Shown: piece by piece, positions 27,657 through 36,581 of the stretch
How positions within the stretch are numbered: position 1 is the stretch's first letter
Layout of the letters: every line of letters starts with the position of its first letter
From: Rhodobacteraceae bacterium M382
GTDB lineage: Bacteria > Pseudomonadota > Alphaproteobacteria > Rhodobacterales > Rhodobacteraceae
NCBI GenBank assembly: GCA_025141015.1
Contig: CP081098.1
Span: forward strand, 1,308,501-1,372,500
Direction: 5' to 3'
DNA: 64,000 nt
The notes under the pieces: model-generated
Told to the model about the DNA's origin: nothing
The model's input: the letters and a program-made list of their open reading frames with translations, nothing else
The model's database searches: none
Position numbers and translations under genes: made by a program

Positions 27657-28895
27657 ATGCCAACACTTGTGATGAAATTTGGTGGCACGTCGGTTGCCAA
27701 CCTGGACCGAATTCGCCGCGCGGCCAAACGCGTTGGCGTCGAAGTTGCCAAAGGCTATGACGTGATCGTCATTGTGTCCGCCATGTCCGGTAAAACGAAC
27801 GAATTGGTGGGCTGGGTGAATGAAACCTCGCCGCTGTATGACGCCCGCGAATATGATGCGGTTGTGTCGTCAGGCGAAAATGTCACCGCTGGCCTGATGG
27901 CATTGACGTTGCAGGAAATGGATGTGCCCGCCCGCAGCTGGCAGGGATGGCAAGTGCCCCTGATCACCACATCCGCCCACAGCCAGGCCCGGATCGAAGA
28001 AATCCCCCCGGAAAACATCAATGCCAAATTTGCCGAAGGCATGCGCGTGGCAGTGATTGCCGGGTTTCAGGGTATCAGCCCCGAAGGCCGGATCACCACC
28101 CTGGGACGTGGCGGGTCCGACACAACGGCGGTTGCCTTTGCTGCGGCATTCGGTGCCGAACGCTGTGATATCTACACCGACGTGGACGGGGTTTACACAA
28201 CCGATCCTCGGATTTGCGACAAGGCCCGCAAGCTGGACAAGATCGCATTTGAAGAAATGCTGGAGCTGGCTAGCTTGGGTGCCAAGGTGCTGCAGACCCG
28301 CTCGGTTGAACTGGCGATGCGCTACAAGGTAAAGCTGCGCGTTTTGTCGAGCTTTGAGGAACAATCGGACGAGGCCGGAACTCTGGTCTGCGACGAGGAG
28401 GAAATCATGGAATCCAATGTTGTGGCCGGTGTGGCCTATTCCCGCGACGAAGCCCAAATGACCCTGATCTCGGTCGCGGACCGACCGGGCATCGCGGCCA
28501 TCATCTTTACCGCGCTGTCCGAGGGCGGCGTGAACGTGGACATGATCGTTCAGAACATTTCGGAAGAGGGTCGCACCGATATGACCTTCTCGTGCCCCAC
28601 CGACCAGGTGACCCGCGCAGAAAAAGCGTTGCTGGAAATCAAAGACGCTGGCGAGCTGAATTATGCGGAACTGGACGCCGATACCAATGTCGCAAAGGTT
28701 TCTGTCGTTGGAATCGGCATGCGAAGCCAATCCGGCGTGGCCGCAAAGATGTTCAAGGTGCTCTCGGATGAGGGGATCAATATCAAGGTCATTACAACCT
28801 CTGAGATCAAGATTTCCGTGTTGATTGATCGGAAATACATGGAACTTGCGGTTCAGGCACTGCATGATGCGTTTGAATTGGACAAGGCGGCCTGA
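27657..28895 (+). CDS. lysC: Aspartate kinase
   Basis: 412 residues starting MPTLVMKFGGTSVANLDRI with the kinase motif KFGGTSV. TTLGRGGSDTTAVAFAAAFGAERCDIYTDVDGVYTTDPR forms the phosphate and aspartate site. Two C-terminal ACT domains (about 265-400) hold ISVADRPGIAAIIF and VSVVGIGMRSQSGVAAKMF for Lys/Thr feedback. It makes aspartyl phosphate, first step to lysine, methionine and threonine (thrC lies upstream in this window). Confidence 0.98.
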   Translation: MPTLVMKFGGTSVANLDRIRRAAKRVGVEVAKGYDVIVIVSAMSGKTNELVGWVNETSPLYDAREYDAVVSSGENVTAGLMALTLQEMDVPARSWQGWQVPLITTSAHSQARIEEIPPENINAKFAEGMRVAVIAGFQGISPEGRITTLGRGGSDTTAVAFAAAFGAERCDIYTDVDGVYTTDPRICDKARKLDKIAFEEMLELASLGAKVLQTRSVELAMRYKVKLRVLSSFEEQSDEAGTLVCDEEEIMESNVVAGVAYSRDEAQMTLISVADRPGIAAIIFTALSEGGVNVDMIVQNISEEGRTDMTFSCPTDQVTRAEKALLEIKDAGELNYAELDADTNVAKVSVVGIGMRSQSGVAAKMFKVLSDEGINIKVITTSEIKISVLIDRKYMELAVQALHDAFELDKAA

Positions 28896-28939
28896 TTTCC
28901 TTTGGGACGCCTGACACCGGAACCGCGTGGACAGGGCCC

Positions 28940-31183
28940 ATGGTTGACAGTACCGAGACCGAGAGCCGCAAACTGTTGCGGCGGCTGCGCGAAGCCATGG
29001 CCAGCGACGAAGCTGGTCAGGCGCGGCTGGACAGTATTACCCATCTGATCGCTGACAGCATGGGGGCCGAAGTGTGTTCGGTCTATTTGTTCCGCGATCA
29101 CGAAACGCTGGAACTTTGCGCCACCGAAGGTCTTGCTGCCGAGTCGGTGCACCAGACCCGTTTGCGTTTGGGCGAAGGGCTGGTTGGCCGGGTCGCGAAA
29201 TACCAGAAGGTCATCAACACGCCGGATGCGCCATCTGCAAAAGGATTCCGGTTCATGCCGGAAACTGGGGAAGAAAAATATTCTTCGTTCTTGGGGATTC
29301 CGATCCAGAGACTGGGCGAAACGCTGGGTGTTCTGGTGGTCCAAAGCCGCGATGCCCGTGTGTACTCTGCTGACGAAGTCTATGGTCTCGAAGTGGTGGC
29401 CATGGTTATTGCCGAAATGACCGAGCTTGGTGCCTTTGTCGGCGAAGGCGCGGCCCTGTCGCCGCTGCACCAGCAATCTGTCCTGCTGCGTGGGGGCACA
29501 GCCCAGGAAGGCGCTGCCGAAGGTCACGTCTGGTTGCATGAACCTCGCGTCGTTGTCACCAATCCGATCGCGGACGACCCCGACAAGGAACGTGAACGGC
29601 TCGACACGGCGATCGAACAGCTGCGTGTCGGGGTCGACAAGATGTTGGAGATGTCCCAGAACGGGGACAAGGAGCAGCTTCAAGTTCTTGAAGCCTATCG
29701 CATGTTTGCCAATTCCAAAGGTTGGCTGAGACGCATGGAAGAGGATATTTCCCGCGGACTCAGCGCCGAAGCCGCTGTGGAAAAGGAACAATCCCAAGCC
29801 CGTGCCCGGATGAGCCAGGTCACGGATTCCTACCTTCGGGAACGTCTGGCAGACCTGGATGATTTGTCCAATCGTTTGCTGCGGATCCTGACCGGTCAGG
29901 GGGCGACTGCCGGTGCTGAGCTGCCGCCGGATCCCATTCTGATTGCTCGCAACATTGGTCCAGGGGATCTTTTGGAATACGGGCGGTCGCTCAAGGGGAT
30001 CGTGCTCGAAGAAGGCTCGGTCGGGTCACATGCCGCAATCGTGGCGCGGGCTCTGGCTATTCCCTTGGTCGTTCATGCCGAACGGATCACAACCGAGGCC
30101 TTGAACGGCGACCACATCATGGTGGATGGCGATCAGGGCGTAGTGCATCTTCGCCCCGATGAAACCGTCGTCAAAGCCTTTCGGGACAAAATCGCGATGC
30201 AGGCCCAAGCCCAGGAGCGCTATGGGTCGATCCGCGAGAAACCTGCTGTAACCCTGGACGGGAAAAGGGTGAATCTGGTCATGAACGCAGGTCTGATGGC
30301 GGACCTGCCGTCGCTGGACAGTTCTGGTGCCGAAGGGGTGGGGTTGTTTCGAACCGAACTGCAATTTCTGGTCCGTAACAAGATGCCCAAACGTTCGGAA
30401 CTGGTCGCGCTTTATGCCCGGGTTCTGGATGCGGCACATGGCAAGCGGGTGGTGTTTCGTACGCTGGATATCGGGTCGGACAAGGTGTTGCCCTATATGA
30501 AGGCGACAGATGAACCGAACCCAGCATTGGGCTGGCGGGCCATTCGTGTCGGTCTGGATAAACCTGGCGTGATGCGGATGCAGTTGCAGGCACTGATGCG
30601 GGCAGCCAATGGGCGGCCATTGACCATTATGTTTCCCTTTGTCGCTCAGTTCGAAGAGTACCGCGCAGCCAAAGCCGAGGTCGATAAAAGCCTGGAGCGG
30701 GAACGCATCCTGGGACACCCGCTGCCGGAAAGTCTGGAAATTGGGGCAATGCTAGAGACCCCATCCTTGGCTTTTGCTCCGCAGAAGTTTTTTGAAGAGG
30801 TTGGGTTCCTGTCGATCGGGGGCAATGATTTAAAACAATTCTTCTTTGCCGCTGACCGTGAAAATGAACGTGTGCGCCGACGCTATGACACGTTGAACGT
30901 AAGTTTCCTGACCTTTATCGAACGGATCGTAGAGCGCTGCAATGCAACTGGGACGCCGTTGAGTTTTTGTGGCGAGGATGCAGGCCGACCGATCGAAGCC
31001 CTCTGTCTGGCTGCCATTGGCATTCGCAGTCTTTCCATGCGCCCGGCGTCAATTGGACCTGTTAAGTCTTTGCTTTTGCGCTCTAACCTGGACGAAGTCC
31101 GACGTGTCATCGGCGAGGCCAGGAACAGGGGCGAACAATCGGTTCGGGCGTCGGTTGTCGACTATCTTCGGAATGCAGGCTAG
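28940..31183 (+). CDS. ptsP: PTS enzyme I paralogue with GAF domain (EI-Ntr)
   Basis: 747 residues. An N-terminal GAF sensor (about 15-165) is followed by enzyme I: the phosphohistidine H364 in EEGSVGSHAAIVARAL, then the PEP-binding barrel with EGVGLFRTELQFLVR, FRTLDIGSDKVLPY, PSLAFAPQKFFEEVGFLSIGGNDLKQFFFA and FCGEDAGRPIEA. This is the nitrogen-related phosphotransferase entry enzyme, which passes phosphate from PEP to NPr and EIIA-Ntr. It sits 44 bp after lysC, probably cotranscribed. Confidence 0.97.
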   Translation: MVDSTETESRKLLRRLREAMASDEAGQARLDSITHLIADSMGAEVCSVYLFRDHETLELCATEGLAAESVHQTRLRLGEGLVGRVAKYQKVINTPDAPSAKGFRFMPETGEEKYSSFLGIPIQRLGETLGVLVVQSRDARVYSADEVYGLEVVAMVIAEMTELGAFVGEGAALSPLHQQSVLLRGGTAQEGAAEGHVWLHEPRVVVTNPIADDPDKERERLDTAIEQLRVGVDKMLEMSQNGDKEQLQVLEAYRMFANSKGWLRRMEEDISRGLSAEAAVEKEQSQARARMSQVTDSYLRERLADLDDLSNRLLRILTGQGATAGAELPPDPILIARNIGPGDLLEYGRSLKGIVLEEGSVGSHAAIVARALAIPLVVHAERITTEALNGDHIMVDGDQGVVHLRPDETVVKAFRDKIAMQAQAQERYGSIREKPAVTLDGKRVNLVMNAGLMADLPSLDSSGAEGVGLFRTELQFLVRNKMPKRSELVALYARVLDAAHGKRVVFRTLDIGSDKVLPYMKATDEPNPALGWRAIRVGLDKPGVMRMQLQALMRAANGRPLTIMFPFVAQFEEYRAAKAEVDKSLERERILGHPLPESLEIGAMLETPSLAFAPQKFFEEVGFLSIGGNDLKQFFFAADRENERVRRRYDTLNVSFLTFIERIVERCNATGTPLSFCGEDAGRPIEALCLAAIGIRSLSMRPASIGPVKSLLLRSNLDEVRRVIGEARNRGEQSVRASVVDYLRNAG

Positions 31184-32024
31184 GCGGCTTGCGGGCCGCG
31201 TGCGCCCAGTTCAGCCTTTCTGGTCGATCTTGTCCAAAAATTTACGATCTTGGGATCATCTGGGCGTCTAGGTGCGCTACCGCTTGCAGATGTCGGGGAT
31301 CCGCAGGTTATCCCCAACAAATGTTCAGGCTCGCCTTCTGAAAAGTAGAGTAATGAGCGGATACCAATCTGTGTGCCGATAGCCAAAACTCTGCTTTTGT
31401 TGAGAGATGACCGTCTGATAGTGTGTAAAAGTTTTCTTTTTTCAATATTTTGACATTTTGCGGGTGCGAACGTGATCCTTTGGGGTTTCCTGTGTTTTTC
31501 CAAAGGTGCATTGAATTTATCCACAGAGAGCGGCTGATCCTTTCTACGGCGTTTGCGCGTCGGTCAACGATATTCAATCACCTGGGGCGTAGGGTCAGAC
31601 CGCGAGCGCAATGGGTGATCTTTGAGCTTTTGATCACAAGTAATCCACAGGTTAATCACAGGAGGAATGCGCTTTTACATACAGGAACAACAACGAAAAT
31701 CCAAATTATCCACTGACTGAAGTTTACGACTTCCCTGCGACGTCGCTCCCATACCCAGCCCTGTTTCTCTGATGGTGAACTGGCCAGAAGTTTAAGAACG
31801 GTTTTTGGTGATTTGCTTCGCAACGGAGCCGACCTGTGCTGTTTGCGGGAGCGTCACAAGAGCTTTTGCTGTCAGCGCTTTGTTAATCTGTTCTTTTCTA
31901 ATTCGCCCCCCTTGGGGCAAAGAAAAATGTTCCCAAGCACGGGAGAAAAATATATATGAAAAATTATACAATTTTGAATGTTCCCGGAAAACCGGGACGA
32001 CTTGGACCTTTTGGGAGGTATGAC
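31184..32024. other. 840-bp non-coding interval with DnaA-box-like nonamers
   Basis: No gene fits this interval. It holds one perfect E. coli-type DnaA box TTATCCACA (31517-31525). Near matches in the same orientation are TTATCCCCA (31308-31316), TAATCCACA (31641-31649), TTAATCACA (31652-31660) and TTATCCACT (31706-31714). A run of A/T-rich DNA lies at 31424-31460. The last 100 bp is the leader of the TRAP operon, including hairpin TCCCGG-AAAA-CCGGGA at 31982-31997. An origin-like role is only a possibility. Confidence 0.45.
31951..31979 (+). promoter_or_regulatory. A/T-rich imperfect palindrome upstream of dctP
   Basis: The stretch shares the 9-mer ATATGAAAA (31954-31962) with the palindromic operator at 35551-35578. 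It also carries AAAATT-ATAC-AATTTT dyad symmetry at about 31959-31975. It could be a second, weaker site for the MarR regulator encoded downstream, which would coordinate uptake with breakdown. Recognised by eye only. Confidence 0.35.
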
Positions 32025-33041
32025 ATGAACAAAATTGCCAAGCTTCTGGCCAGCACGGTGATTGCCGTGGGCGCAACCGTGGGCAGCCTTGCGGCCGAAA
32101 CCAAGGTGACGGTTTCGACCTGGTTGCCACCAACCCATCCCATCAATACGCAAATGTTGCAGGGGCTCATCGACATGATGGGCGAAGCAACAGGTGGAGA
32201 GATCACTGGCGAGTTGAAACACGGTCTGGCCCCTCCACCGGCGCAGATGGATCTGGTGATGGACGGCGCGGCCGATATGACCATCATTTTTCACGGCTAT
32301 CAGCCGGGCCGCTTTGTCGGCACCAAGCTGATCGAAATTCCGGGGTATGAAGGCAACGCCGAAGCAGCATCAGTCGCCTATTGGCGTGTGCACGAGGCGC
32401 ATTTGGCGCAGTTGAACGAACACCGTGGGGTCAAGTTGGTTGCGTTGAACACCCATGGACCCGGTCAGATACATTCGAACAAAACCGTCGAATCCCTGGC
32501 CGACCTGCAAGGGTTGAAAACCCGTTTGGGCGGCGGTGTTTCAGCAGATGTCGGAGCCGAGTTGGGCCTGATCGGCATTCAGGTGCCTGCCCCAAAGGTG
32601 TACGAGACCCTGTCTTCGGGTGCCGCGGATGCTGTTGCCATGAACATCGGGGAGCGTACCGGTTTCAAGCTCAACGAAGTAGCCAAGAACGTCTATGAAA
32701 TGCCCGGTGGCTTTTATCGTGGATCATTCGCCGTGCTGATGAGCCAGGAAAAATTTGATTCGCTTCCCGCCGACGTTCAAAAGGCGCTGGACGACAACGT
32801 ATTTGGCGAGCCGGCCAGCCGCATGATGGGCGCAGTCTGGGACAGCCATGACGCCAAGGCGCGCGCTGCGACCGAAGCCACGCCAGACAACAGGATCGTA
32901 ACAGCCTCGGCCGAGGATCAGGCGGCATTTGCGGAAATGGCGGCCCGGATTCAGGCTAAAATTCTCGCCGAGCTCGCCGAGGCCGGTGTTGACGCCGAAG
33001 CCGCCCGCGCAATGGTCATCCAGGACATGGCTGCCAATTGA
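32025..33041 (+). CDS. dctP: TRAP transporter substrate-binding protein (DctP family)
   Basis: 338 residues from ATG 32025 with GGGAGG 6 bp upstream. Signal peptide MNKIAKLLASTVIAVGATVGSLAA, then the DctP fold (TKVTVSTWLPPTHPINTQML, GLKTRLGGGVSADVGAELGLIGIQVPAPKVYETLSSGAADAVAMN). The arginine of KTRLGG corresponds to the conserved carboxylate-binding Arg of TRAP binding proteins, so the ligand is probably an organic or aromatic acid. Placed ahead of an aromatic catabolic operon, it probably imports that operon's substrate. Confidence 0.94.
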   Translation: MNKIAKLLASTVIAVGATVGSLAAETKVTVSTWLPPTHPINTQMLQGLIDMMGEATGGEITGELKHGLAPPPAQMDLVMDGAADMTIIFHGYQPGRFVGTKLIEIPGYEGNAEAASVAYWRVHEAHLAQLNEHRGVKLVALNTHGPGQIHSNKTVESLADLQGLKTRLGGGVSADVGAELGLIGIQVPAPKVYETLSSGAADAVAMNIGERTGFKLNEVAKNVYEMPGGFYRGSFAVLMSQEKFDSLPADVQKALDDNVFGEPASRMMGAVWDSHDAKARAATEATPDNRIVTASAEDQAAFAEMAARIQAKILAELAEAGVDAEAARAMVIQDMAAN

Positions 33042-33053
33042 AACGAACGGAAC

Positions 33054-33074
33054 GGCCCGGATCTGATCCGGGCC
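33054..33074 (+). terminator. Strong hairpin between dctP and dctQ
   Basis: A perfect 9-bp stem GGCCCGGAT / ATCCGGGCC with a 3-nt loop, starting 12 bp after the dctP stop and lacking a good T-run. It fits a partial terminator or an RNA-stabilising 3' end, which would keep binding protein in excess over membrane subunits, as in many solute-binding-protein transporters. Confidence 0.65.
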
Positions 33075-33094
33075 ATCTTTGGACCGGATTTCGC

Positions 33095-33595
33095 ATGCCC
33101 CGAATTTTGAACCTGGTGTTTCGTTTGCCCGTGGCGCTGGCGTCGCTGGCATTATTCCTGCTTATGGCGATGACGTTTGCGGACGTGATCCTGCGGTCTG
33201 CGTTCAATGCACCGATCGAGGCCGCGACCGAGCTGACCCGCCTGTTAATGGCGTTGATCGTTTTCTCGGCACTGCCGATGATTTCATTTCAGGGCCATCA
33301 TATTGCTGTTGACCTGCTGGATGGGCTGTTTGCCCGGTTCCGGTTGGAGCGGGCCCGCGATGTTGCGATCAGCCTGATGTGTGGGGGGATGCTTTTATGG
33401 CCGGCGAACCGGATGATTGATCTGGCCGAACGGGCGCGCAGCTATGGCGATCAAACTGAATACCTCAATATTCCAACCTATTACATCGGCTGGTTCATAG
33501 CGATTTCCGCCTTTGTGACCGCGGCGGCGCTGATTTTGCGTGGCGGTGCGCTGGCCTTGGGACGGGATCCAGAACAAATGGTGCGACATGACTGA
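33095..33595 (+). CDS. dctQ: TRAP transporter small permease subunit (DctQ)
   Basis: 166 residues from ATG 33095 (MPRILNLVFRLPVALASLAL); an upstream TTG would overlap the hairpin. Four transmembrane helices, with the family's ADVILRSAFNAPIEAATELTR and QGHHIAVDLLDG segments. It joins the binding protein to the large permease. Its 3' end overlaps dctM by 8 bp. Confidence 0.92.
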   Translation: MPRILNLVFRLPVALASLALFLLMAMTFADVILRSAFNAPIEAATELTRLLMALIVFSALPMISFQGHHIAVDLLDGLFARFRLERARDVAISLMCGGMLLWPANRMIDLAERARSYGDQTEYLNIPTYYIGWFIAISAFVTAAALILRGGALALGRDPEQMVRHD

Positions 33596-34901
33596 ATCTC
33601 TGATCGGGTTTGCTGCCGTTCTGGTGCTGGTCCTGCTGCGCATGCCGATTGCATTCGCCATGGGGCTGGTCGGCATGGTGGGCTATATGATCGAAACCTC
33701 CTATCGCGGGGCGATTTCGATGGTGGGACGGCTGATCATCGACACCAGTCAGGACTATGGCCTGTCGGTGGTGCCGTTGTTCGTGCTGATGGGGCTACTG
33801 GTGAACAAAAGCGGTATCAGCCGCGAGCTTTATCAGGTGTCGAACGCCTTTCTGGGACACCTGCGCGGCGGGCTGGCGATGGCCACGGTGGTGGCCTGTG
33901 GAGGGTTTGCAGCGATCTGCGGGTCTTCGTTGGCGACGGCGGCGACCATGTCCAAGGTCGCGATGCCCGAGATGCGCAAATACGGCTATGCGGACAGCCT
34001 GTCGACCGCGTCGATTGCAGCGGGGGGCACGCTGGGCATTCTGATCCCGCCGTCGGTCATTCTGGTGATCTATGGCCTGCTGACAGAAACTTCGATCGGC
34101 AAGCTGTTCATCGCGGGTATTGTTCCGGGGATCATGGGGATCCTGTTCTATCTGCTGGCGGTGCGGTTCACCGTGGCGCGCAATCCTGACGCCGGGCCGG
34201 CAGGACCGCGCACCGATTGGGCCGGTCGCATCGCAGCGCTAAAGGGTGTCTGGGCGGTGCTGCTGCTGTTCGGCCTGGTGATCGGTGGGCTGTACGGGGC
34301 GCTGGATTTCTGGCCGCTGCACCTGGCATTTTCCCCGACCGAGGCCGCCGGGATGGGCGCGGCGGGTGCCTTTCTGATTGCGCTGGCGCGAGGAAGCCTG
34401 AGTTTTGCGGCCCTGCGCGAGGTGCTGTCGGAAACCGCAACGACCACCGCCTCGCTGTTTTCGGTGCTGATCGGGGCCTGGGTGTTTTCGAATTTCGTCA
34501 ATATCGCGGGCCTGCCCGAGGCATTGCAAGGCGGGGTGACGTCGATGGGGCTCAGCCCTTGGATGGTCATGGCGATGATTGTCCTGATCTATGTGGTGCT
34601 TGGCTGTGTGTTTGAAAGCCTTTCGATGCTGTTGCTCACCGTGCCAATTTTCTTTCCGCTGGTGACTGGATTGGGATTTGACCCCGTCTGGTTCGGGATC
34701 ATTGTTGTGGTCGTGACCGAGATCAGCCTGATCACGCCGCCTGTGGGGTTGAACGTGTTCATTCTCAAAGGTGTCGTCGGAGATGTCTCGACCGGAACCA
34801 TCTTTCGGGGTGTGACGCCGTTCTGGGTTGTGGATATTCTTCGCCTGCTGCTGCTGTTGGCGATCCCGGGGCTGGTGTTGTTTCTGCCGTCCTTTCTGTA
34901 A
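33588..34901 (+). CDS. dctM: TRAP transporter large permease subunit (DctM)
   Basis: 437 residues, about twelve helices, starting MTESLIGFAAVLVLVLLRMPIAFAMGLVG. Conserved DctM segments include FVLMGLLVNKSGISRELYQ, GGFAAICGSSLATAATMSKVAMPEM, AAGGTLGILIPPSVILVIYGLLTETSIGKLF and SLITPPVGLNVFILKGV. It uses the sodium gradient to drive uptake. With dctPQ it makes a complete transporter upstream of the catabolic operon. Confidence 0.95.
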   Translation: MTESLIGFAAVLVLVLLRMPIAFAMGLVGMVGYMIETSYRGAISMVGRLIIDTSQDYGLSVVPLFVLMGLLVNKSGISRELYQVSNAFLGHLRGGLAMATVVACGGFAAICGSSLATAATMSKVAMPEMRKYGYADSLSTASIAAGGTLGILIPPSVILVIYGLLTETSIGKLFIAGIVPGIMGILFYLLAVRFTVARNPDAGPAGPRTDWAGRIAALKGVWAVLLLFGLVIGGLYGALDFWPLHLAFSPTEAAGMGAAGAFLIALARGSLSFAALREVLSETATTTASLFSVLIGAWVFSNFVNIAGLPEALQGGVTSMGLSPWMVMAMIVLIYVVLGCVFESLSMLLLTVPIFFPLVTGLGFDPVWFGIIVVVVTEISLITPPVGLNVFILKGVVGDVSTGTIFRGVTPFWVVDILRLLLLLAIPGLVLFLPSFL

Positions 34902-34938
34902 TAGGGCGGTTCTACAGATCTGAACTGAGGGGAATGAC

Positions 34939-35412
34939 ATGTCCGAAACACGCGATGTTCCAGGCGCGCCCGACCGGCCCGAACGTCTCGGGCAATTGGC
35001 CTCCTATCTGCTGAACCGCATCATCCATCGCTATAATCAAACGCTTCAGGGCGAGTTGAAACAAAAAGGTGTCACCACGATCACCATGCGCACCGTGGTG
35101 TCGCTTAAAATCTATGGTGAACTCACGGTGAACGAACTCTGTGTGCACGCCATTGCGGAACAACCCACCATGAGCCGCACCCTGGACAAAATGGAGGGCG
35201 AAGGCCTGATCGCGCGCGAGATCAGTGACAAGGACCAGCGTGTCCGCGTGATTCGCCTGACAGATGTCGGCCACGAATTCTATGACCGCATCTGGCCGGT
35301 GATGACCGATGCCAACGAGGCCTTGCTCAAGGAGGTCAGCCCCGAAGACCGTGCCCATCTCATGCGGATCTTGATGCAAATCCTTGGGAATATTCGTCAA
35401 AACCCGTTCTGA
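34939..35412 (+). CDS. MarR family transcriptional regulator
   Basis: 157 residues. The winged helix-turn-helix reads TVNELCVHAIAEQPTMSRTL, then DKMEGEGLIAREISDKDQRVRVIRLTDVG, the MarR DNA-recognition and wing signature. It lies 37 bp after dctM and directly upstream of the Rieske operon, whose promoter carries a 13+13 bp palindrome. MarR repressors are known to control auxin (iad-type) and other aromatic operons and to release DNA on binding the aromatic acid or its CoA ester. That makes it the likely local repressor. Confidence 0.93.
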   Translation: MSETRDVPGAPDRPERLGQLASYLLNRIIHRYNQTLQGELKQKGVTTITMRTVVSLKIYGELTVNELCVHAIAEQPTMSRTLDKMEGEGLIAREISDKDQRVRVIRLTDVGHEFYDRIWPVMTDANEALLKEVSPEDRAHLMRILMQILGNIRQNPF

Positions 35413-35427
35413 CTGGCACCGCTGGGG

Positions 35428-35495
35428 TTTCTTTCTGGTAAAAAGTACCTCGGGGTGAATGGGGCCTTCAGGCCCCAGAGGGGCAGCGCCCCAAG
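35428..35495 (-). repeat. Dispersed intergenic repeat, copy 2 (reverse orientation)
   Basis: The reverse complement of 35428-35457 nearly repeats 1292-1321 (shared ACCTCGGGG edge and TTTCTTTCTGGTA). It is followed by two small hairpins, GGGGCCT-TC-AGGCCCC and GGGGC-AGC-GCCCC. It separates the MarR gene from the Rieske operon promoter and may end the MarR transcript. Confidence 0.75.
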
Positions 35496-35544
35496 ATACA
35501 GCGGGTCTATTTCAACGGATTGCGCAGAGGTGCCATATTGATGC

Positions 35545-35578
35545 TTGACGCAGTTAATATGAAAATTCATATTAACTG
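35545..35578 (+). promoter_or_regulatory. Promoter with overlapping palindromic operator for the Rieske operon
   Basis: Perfect inverted repeat: arms CAGTTAATATGAA (35551-35563) and TTCATATTAACTG (35566-35578) with a 2-nt spacer. A -35 hexamer TTGACG (35545-35550) lies against its left arm. CATATT at 35568-35573, 17 bp on, can be the -10. A dimeric repressor bound here would block RNA polymerase. The reductase gene starts 15 bp downstream, so the leader is very short. The adjacent MarR protein is the obvious candidate. Confidence 0.8.
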
Positions 35579-35593
35579 GAAAGGGAGCGCATC

Positions 35594-36541
35594 GTGACAC
35601 TGAAACTGACTTTGCTCGACAGGACACCTCTGACGGACTCTATTTCCCTGTTTCGCTTTGCGCCGGCGGATGGCGTAGAGCTGCCAGGCTACGCCGCAGG
35701 CGCACATGTGGATTTCGATATGGGCGCACCCGGATTGCGATCCTATTCATTGATCGATTTCGTTGCGCCATCCGGGGCCCCAGACACCTACACTGTGGCC
35801 GTTCAGCGCGAAGACAAGGGGCAGGGCGGATCTGTGGCGATGCATGCGCTTACCCTTGGGGCGCAGGTGTCTGTCAGTTTGCCCAAGAACGATTTCGCAC
35901 TTCACGACGGGGATGCTCCGGCGGTGCTATTGGCGGGGGGGATCGGGGTCACGCCCATCATTTCCTTTGCGGCCGAACTGACCCGGCGTGGGACCGAATT
36001 CTCGCTGCACTATGCGACCCGAAGTGCAGCGGTCTCGGCCTTTGGGGACGTCCTGCGGGATCGGTTTGGCGCGCAATTGCAACAGTGGCATGATGATTGC
36101 ACGCCGATTGACCTGGGGCAGGTGATTGGGTCGGCTCCACAGGGGGCGCATGTCTATTGTTGCGGCCCCAAGGGCATGATCGACGCGGTGCGTGCACAAT
36201 GTGAAACCTTGGGAATTCCCGGCGACCATGTGCATTTTGAATTGTTCGCCACACCGCAGGCACAATCCGGGGATCAGCCGTTCGAGGTTGAGATTTCCAG
36301 CACGGGCCAGGTCTTTGACATCCCAGCTGACAAAACCATTGTTGATGTGCTCGAAGAGGCGGGCGTTGACGTGATGTTCGACTGTCAGCGTGGCGATTGC
36401 GGGATTTGTCAGACCGACGTCCTGGAAGGGGAGCCGGATCATCGCGACGTGGTTCTGTCCGATGCGGAACGGGCCGCTGGAAATGTCATGCAGATCTGCG
36501 TCAGCCGGGCCAAATCGGCGCGCTTGGTTCTGGATCTCTAG
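35594..36541 (+). CDS. Rieske oxygenase reductase (phthalate-dioxygenase-reductase/VanB type)
   Basis: 315 residues from GTG 35594 (AAGGGAG upstream). Domain order is flavin-binding barrel (YAAGAHVDFDMGAPGLRSYSLID), NAD domain (LLAGGIGVTPIISFAAEL; YCCGPKGMIDAV) and a C-terminal plant-type 2Fe-2S ferredoxin with CQRGDCGICQTDVLEG plus the distal ICVS cysteine. It passes electrons from NAD(P)H to the Rieske oxygenase encoded next. First gene of the operon, 40 bp before the alpha subunit. Confidence 0.95.
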   Translation: MTLKLTLLDRTPLTDSISLFRFAPADGVELPGYAAGAHVDFDMGAPGLRSYSLIDFVAPSGAPDTYTVAVQREDKGQGGSVAMHALTLGAQVSVSLPKNDFALHDGDAPAVLLAGGIGVTPIISFAAELTRRGTEFSLHYATRSAAVSAFGDVLRDRFGAQLQQWHDDCTPIDLGQVIGSAPQGAHVYCCGPKGMIDAVRAQCETLGIPGDHVHFELFATPQAQSGDQPFEVEISSTGQVFDIPADKTIVDVLEEAGVDVMFDCQRGDCGICQTDVLEGEPDHRDVVLSDAERAAGNVMQICVSRAKSARLVLDL

Positions 36542-36581
36542 AAAGCACGCGATCCACACGATTATTATGGGAGAGGCACAT

